This document shows, piece after piece, positions 59,302-64,000 of a stretch of DNA of 64,000 nt. The notes below the pieces were generated by a model. That model was not told where the DNA came from. It saw only the letters and a list, made by a program, of their open reading frames with translations, and searched no databases. Numbering within the stretch: position 1 is the stretch's first letter; each line of letters starts with the position of its first letter. Origin of the DNA: Antitrichia curtipendula (Eukaryota > Streptophyta > Bryopsida > Hypnales > Leucodontaceae); assembly GCA_951230915.1 (NCBI GenBank), contig OX579635.1, positions 19,096,001-19,160,000 of the forward strand, given 5' to 3'. The translations under genes and the position numbers were made by a program.

Positions 59302-59547
59302 CTCCCTTCGTCCCGAAATGATTGTCCTCAATTTTATTGATATTTTTTTTGCCAATTTTTATTGACCATATTGTGAAAAACATAATTAGGAAAGGTTTCA
59401 AATTCTATATCACTAGAATCAACGAAGAGCATTGCATGTATTCATTGCAACCTAAATAAAATTAGCCACACAGAAGTATTTTTTTGGCCTAATCAAAACA
59501 ACCTTAAAAAATATCCAAATTGGACAATCATTTTGGGACAAAGGGAG
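59302..59547. mobile_element. Stowaway-type MITE
   Basis: 246 bp starting CTCCCTTCGTCCCGAAATGA and ending TCATTTTGGGACAAAGGGAG, the classic Stowaway (Tc1/mariner) termini. TA precedes the left end; the right flank is TG, so the second copy of the TA duplication has mutated. Confidence 0.92.
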
Positions 59548-60587
59548 TGCATATTAATAGAACAAGCTTAGTTGATCCACTATTGACTCACATTAATAAT
59601 GAAAAAGCAATTACCAACAATCAACAATTAATTAATAACAATTTGCTTAAATTGCTTCTAACATATACCGATAATGAAAAAGTTAAAATAATTCAAAACC
59701 TTTGTGAAACAAAAAGAGATAGTAAATGCTTTTAGCAAAAAATGAAGAAAAAAGATATTTATTCATTAACTCATTGAAAATAATGTTTTTTTGCACATAT
59801 ATTCAGTAAATGAATCATTATATAAATGAAACTAAATAGTTTTCCTTTATGTAATTCACCTATAAGATGTTAGTTGTATCGGTACAACTAATAATTGTTT
59901 TTATTACTATAACAAAAAACCTACAAAAAGAACCTTCTATTGTAGCAATTAAATACGAAATATTAAAAATTAATTAATTTTTTGCTTTTCGTCACCTCAA
60001 AACTGTTACATTAAAAAGAAAGAAAGAAAATGACTAGGGATAGTTTGATAGGTAATCAAGAGCAAAATTTACTCAAACAATGATATCTAACTATTTAAAT
60101 AGCAAATCCTAATTATTTACTTTGTATTGATATGATTAAATTAGGGATACAATATGGTTCTTGTTTTTTAATTCTTGATTTAGTAGTGCATAATACTGTA
60201 GGGCACTTTTATTAAATAATGCTCCTAATTGTACAAGATATTTTAGATTGTCCATCTAAAAGAATTGAAAAAAAAAAATTCTACCTAAGATTTACATAAT
60301 CTATTTGGTCTAGGAATCCTTCTTTAAAAATGAAGAATATTATCAATTTCTTAAACAATATCAAATCATAGAAAGTAGACGCTTTACAAAAGGCTAGGAT
60401 AATCAAGTGATTGAGAGAACATGTCAACCCTTTAAAAGCATTTTGAAAAGACAGCTTCAACTAGATTAGAAGTCCAATTTGACGAAATATCCATTAAAAT
60501 AAACTACAAGATTAGATTATATAAATGGAACATGAAATTTTTTGAATTAGAAAGTTAGTCCTAATGTTTAAAAACAAGCTCGGGGGC

Positions 60588-61005
60588 ACTTAGTTCTACT
60601 ACAACAAACCACGTGCAAACAAGTGGTTTCTAATAAATTATAATTTCAACCTAATTTTGTGAGCATTGTTTAATTATGACTATAGGTTTCTATTGTCAAG
60701 TTTTTCAATTCAAATAAAATATGAAATGATTTCTAGAAGAGGTTGAAAATGAACTAAAAAGGCATGTTTTTCATTTCAAATAATTATAGAGAACACATTT
60801 AGATGACCATTGAATCAATATTCAACTCAAAATGAGCTTTCAATAGAGAGTTATTTTTTCGGAATATTTTCTTCATTTTTAAGACAAATTTTTCTTATAT
60901 AATATAGGGGTGTAAAAGTTATTTTTCAGTTCTATAGTGTATCTTTTTACTTCAAAAATTTGTAACTAATTACTATTAACAAATAAAAATATCAATAATT
61001 CAAAA
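60588..61005 (+). repeat. 0.43-kb dispersed repeat, copy 2
   Basis: Direct copy of 53445-53880, with runs such as AGATGACCATTGAATCAATA and TTCTTATATAATATAGGGGT identical and small indels elsewhere. Confidence 0.85.
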
Positions 61006-62280
61006 CATAAACTTTCAAAGTAGGAAAATCTATTCATATTTTTTTTATTTTTTTAAATTTAAAATTCAAAAAGTAAATAGGGGGTCCAAAGTTTTGTCCA
61101 TACATGGTTTCTAATTGACACTCTAAGTGAACTCCCCATGTGTTCAAGTAATGCAATACTCCATAAATATTTTTGTGTTGTTTAATATCTGCTGCAATGA
61201 ATGACCATTTATCTACAATAAACCAATTTTTATATGATTTTTTTATTCTTGTACACCGATTGTACTAATACCATTGCAGATAATTGCATGAAAGTATTAC
61301 AAAGTGTCATTTGCAACAAATTTTCACAAGTTAAGCCTCCTAACATGTAGAAGGTCAAGGGATGCTTGTTCATTATCGGTAGTCTTTTGTAATTACAAAG
61401 CCTCCCATTGTCAATGGATTCATCATTGTTTATTCATCTCAAGCAGTAATAAATTTTTAAGCCTCCAAACTTTCTTCTTCATAAATGCAACACTCATAGC
61501 TATGTGACTCTCTGATGCTTGTTGAGAAATAACACAAGAAAGCTTTTTCAATCAATCTACTGCACATTCTTCTTGACTAATTGGCCTTGTAAACCTTGTT
61601 AGAAGAATCTACATGCTAGCCATTGTGAACTTAGAAAAATGTAGTTTCTACAAATTCTAGATCTAGAATTAATTTGAAGTCTACCAAAATTATCAATTTT
61701 CTCCTTCCCATTCTTCCTCATCATTACTCTAAAGGAATTCCTCTCTTTGCTTTTTGTATAATTTTCATGCACAACAAAATTGGCAACAACTGCTTCTTGG
61801 ACCTACATGTAGACCTCTTTGCCTTCTCTCTAAGACCATCTACAATTGACAAAGTTCCACCTAATTTCAAATTTCAATAACAATAATTTTGCACACTACT
61901 TACACAAATGCAAATTTCAACATCCTCCATCAAAGAATTAAAAAATAGAATAAACTCCATTGATGATATAATTCTTCTTCTTCACACATGAACTCTCTTG
62001 TGAACTGGCTAATTTCTCAAGAACGAAAGGCTTGATCTGGTTCGATGAAGGACACCAGAGCTGTGAGTACTAGTAAAGTCATGAAATTATTGGTTACATG
62101 TGAGTACCAATAAAGCTATGAATATTATTAAAGGTCACAAAATATTCTTAAACATTCTAAATGAAGGATCCAAAAACTCTTAATTGTGTTAACAAATGGG
62201 AATTCAACAAAAAAAATGATTTCATATAGGGCCTAACAAATTTGACCCTACGGTATGATAGTTGTTTTTGTAGGCCTTAC
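61006..62280. other. AT-rich intergenic DNA, nothing recognised
   Basis: Short frames (61304-61507, 61674-61880) lack domains. Confidence 0.5.
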
Positions 62281-63020
62281 TTGACCTCTAAGGTCTCAAG
62301 GCTTTTTTTTCATCAAAAAACACTCAAAACTGCCCTTTCTATTATAAAGAAAAAAAAACTTAAAAAAATATTTTTTTCACATGTGTAACCATAGGATCTT
62401 GCACTAGACTAGTGTAAACATGTGCAAAAGAAATTTAGAAACTTTAACCGCATAGATTGCAAGACAATTATTTACATTTACAGTAAGAAAAATTAGGATT
62501 TTTGTACCTTCTTTGATTACATTTTTAGACTTTGAGTCTTCTTAGCTTAAAATTTTTGCACTATTGATTTTGAATTTCTATTTTTTTATAATGAATAATT
62601 GAATTGAAAGTTTAGGAATCAAAAAAAAAATACTTAATTAAAAAATTCAGTCATTAAAAAATTATTAAGTAGAAGTAGGTCTAAGATTGAAGGAAAACTA
62701 AACTATTAATAACTCTAGGATGGAATTGAAATACACTAATTTTAACGGTGAAGTTATTATTGCAAAAGCTCTAAATGTGTAGAACTCTTATTTTTTTTTA
62801 ATTGTAAAAATTGAACTAAAAAATGAATCCATTAAGTTGTTTTTTAAGATGTTTAGATTGCCTCCTCCAAATAGATTGTTTGTAACTTTCACATTGTCAA
62901 TCTAAATGGAATGAATGAAAGCTAATGTAGATAAAAATATAATTTATGAGAATTTTTCTTAATAATTATTTAAATTTTTTTCTTGGAGAGTATTTTTGCC
63001 TGCCAAACTAAGTTTTGAAC
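62281..63020 (-). mobile_element. 0.9-kb repeat family, copy F, inverted
   Basis: Starts TTGACCTCTAAGGTCTC (mutated TTAA) and shares with copy E the blocks ATAGGATCTTGCACTAGAC, CGCATAGATTGCAAGA and GATTGAAGGAAAACTA. The right end is not found. Confidence 0.65.
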
Positions 63021-64000
63021 TTATTCTGCCATAAATTTTACTCTTTCATTAGATGAGATTTTGAGGTTGTAAAAGATTGCAAGTTCTTGGATTGTTGGAA
63101 ACATGTAAACTATATCAAATCAGCATCAAATTAGTAATTTGACATGGCATAAATACTGTCACACCAGATAATAATAGTTTTTGTTTTTATTTTTTTATTA
63201 AATTTAAATTTTAAATTTAAATTTTTTTTCAATTTAAAAAAAATTAGATTAGATTAGTTTTGTATTCACATGTTTGCATTTGAATTTGGAGTTTGGACAA
63301 CGTAAGGACCAAGTTTATCTTGACTGGATTATATTTGCAAGTCCATTTCAGAAACAAGTCAGTCTTGTAAGGGCCACTTCACACTACGGCACAAGGTCAA
63401 GAGTCCGTTGATTTCCACCAATCAGATTTCAGAAACCTAAGAATTTGGCCTCTTGAGCCTTCACACTAGGAGGCACAGTCCAAAAGCCTTTAACCTGAAA
63501 ATTGACAATATGTCAAAAAATTTACTACATGGCGACGGACTCTCGACCTGAGTTTGGGATGAGCAAAAATGGGAACCCAAACTTTGTTCAAGAGGATGTC
63601 GAATTTTGAAAAAATAAAATTCAAAAAATAAAAAATTCAAAAAATCTCAGCCGTTAGATCTTGGCGGACTGTTTTTGCAAGGCAGCAAATAGGATGCGCC
63701 TTCTTCTTCGCTCTCTTTCTCTCGCATTTCTTGATAGAGATCTCTCAATTTTTTTGCAGCTCTTTTGTTGTTTGTTAGCTCTCTCATTTTTTTTGCAAGT
63801 AGAGAAGATGAACAATTTCTCTCAAAACCCTTTCTTTTGCAGCCAAACGCCTTTGATGGGGTCGTAAATTTTTTTGGCTCCAATTTCTTATGGAGCATTT
63901 CAATCCTTTTCAGCTCAAGTTAGAGAGAATAGAAGAGAAGAGAGTCAGGAGACAAATGGTGAAAGAATAGAAGAGAGGGTTGTTGAGGGAGGCGATTGTA
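63021..64000. other. AT-rich DNA with a purine-rich end, no gene seen
   Basis: 63180-63260 is an A/T tract with palindromic AAATTTAAATTT runs. 63690-63800 is CT-rich and 63900-64000 is GA-rich (AGAGAATAGAAGAGAAGAGA), which could be the leader of a gene beginning beyond the window. No coding sequence can be shown. Confidence 0.45.

Overview
The window looks like nuclear DNA of a land plant. The genes have GT-AG introns, the intergenic DNA is very AT-rich, small fold-back transposons are dense, and three plant-type genes are intact: a membrane-anchored Kazal inhibitor, EBP1 and a secreted GH31 glycosidase. I cannot place the lineage from this sequence. There is one 200-base N gap (1724-1923), flanked by an inverted duplication that may be an assembly artefact.

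Layout. 1-6.5 kb: a broken Helitron whose Rep and PIF1-type helicase regions are readable on the + strand. Its 5' part is also present as an inverted copy on the other side of the gap. 7-8.4 kb: degraded copies of host gene pieces, a possible ARF GTPase start and a two-exon SURP domain with its intron kept. 10.3-11.4 kb: the 3' end of a LINE, split by a 232-bp CACTA-like MITE, followed by a tail-to-tail pair of TTAA-bounded MITEs. 12-18 kb: AT-rich DNA with several fold-back elements. 19.2-21.1 kb (+): a complete four-exon Kazal-type inhibitor gene. 23.5-26.8 kb: two copies of a 0.9-kb TTAA-bounded repeat that recurs inverted at about 37.5, 41.6, 43.2 and 62.3 kb. 28.6-29.4 kb (-): the last three exons of an unidentified gene with a lysine-rich tail. 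30.8-31.5 kb (-): an intronless 235-codon frame broken by two stops. 33.1-36.9 kb (-): a complete nine-exon EBP1/PA2G4 gene with telo-box and site II promoter motifs. 38.8-44.9 kb: repeats. 45.4-50.2 kb (-): a complete five-exon GH31 alpha-glucosidase/alpha-xylosidase gene. 52.7-64 kb: AT-rich DNA with MITEs (Stowaway, CACTA-like, fold-back) and a duplicated 0.43-kb repeat, with no convincing gene.

The three complete genes are independent, ordinary host genes: a secretory-pathway protease inhibitor, a ribosome/translation-linked growth regulator and a cell-wall or starch glycosidase. The unusual content is in the mobile DNA: a divergent dead Helitron, a nested insertion whose excision footprint can be read directly from the LINE reading frame, and two TTAA-bounded non-autonomous families. 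Exon boundaries were read by eye from splice sites, phase and family similarity; no search was run.
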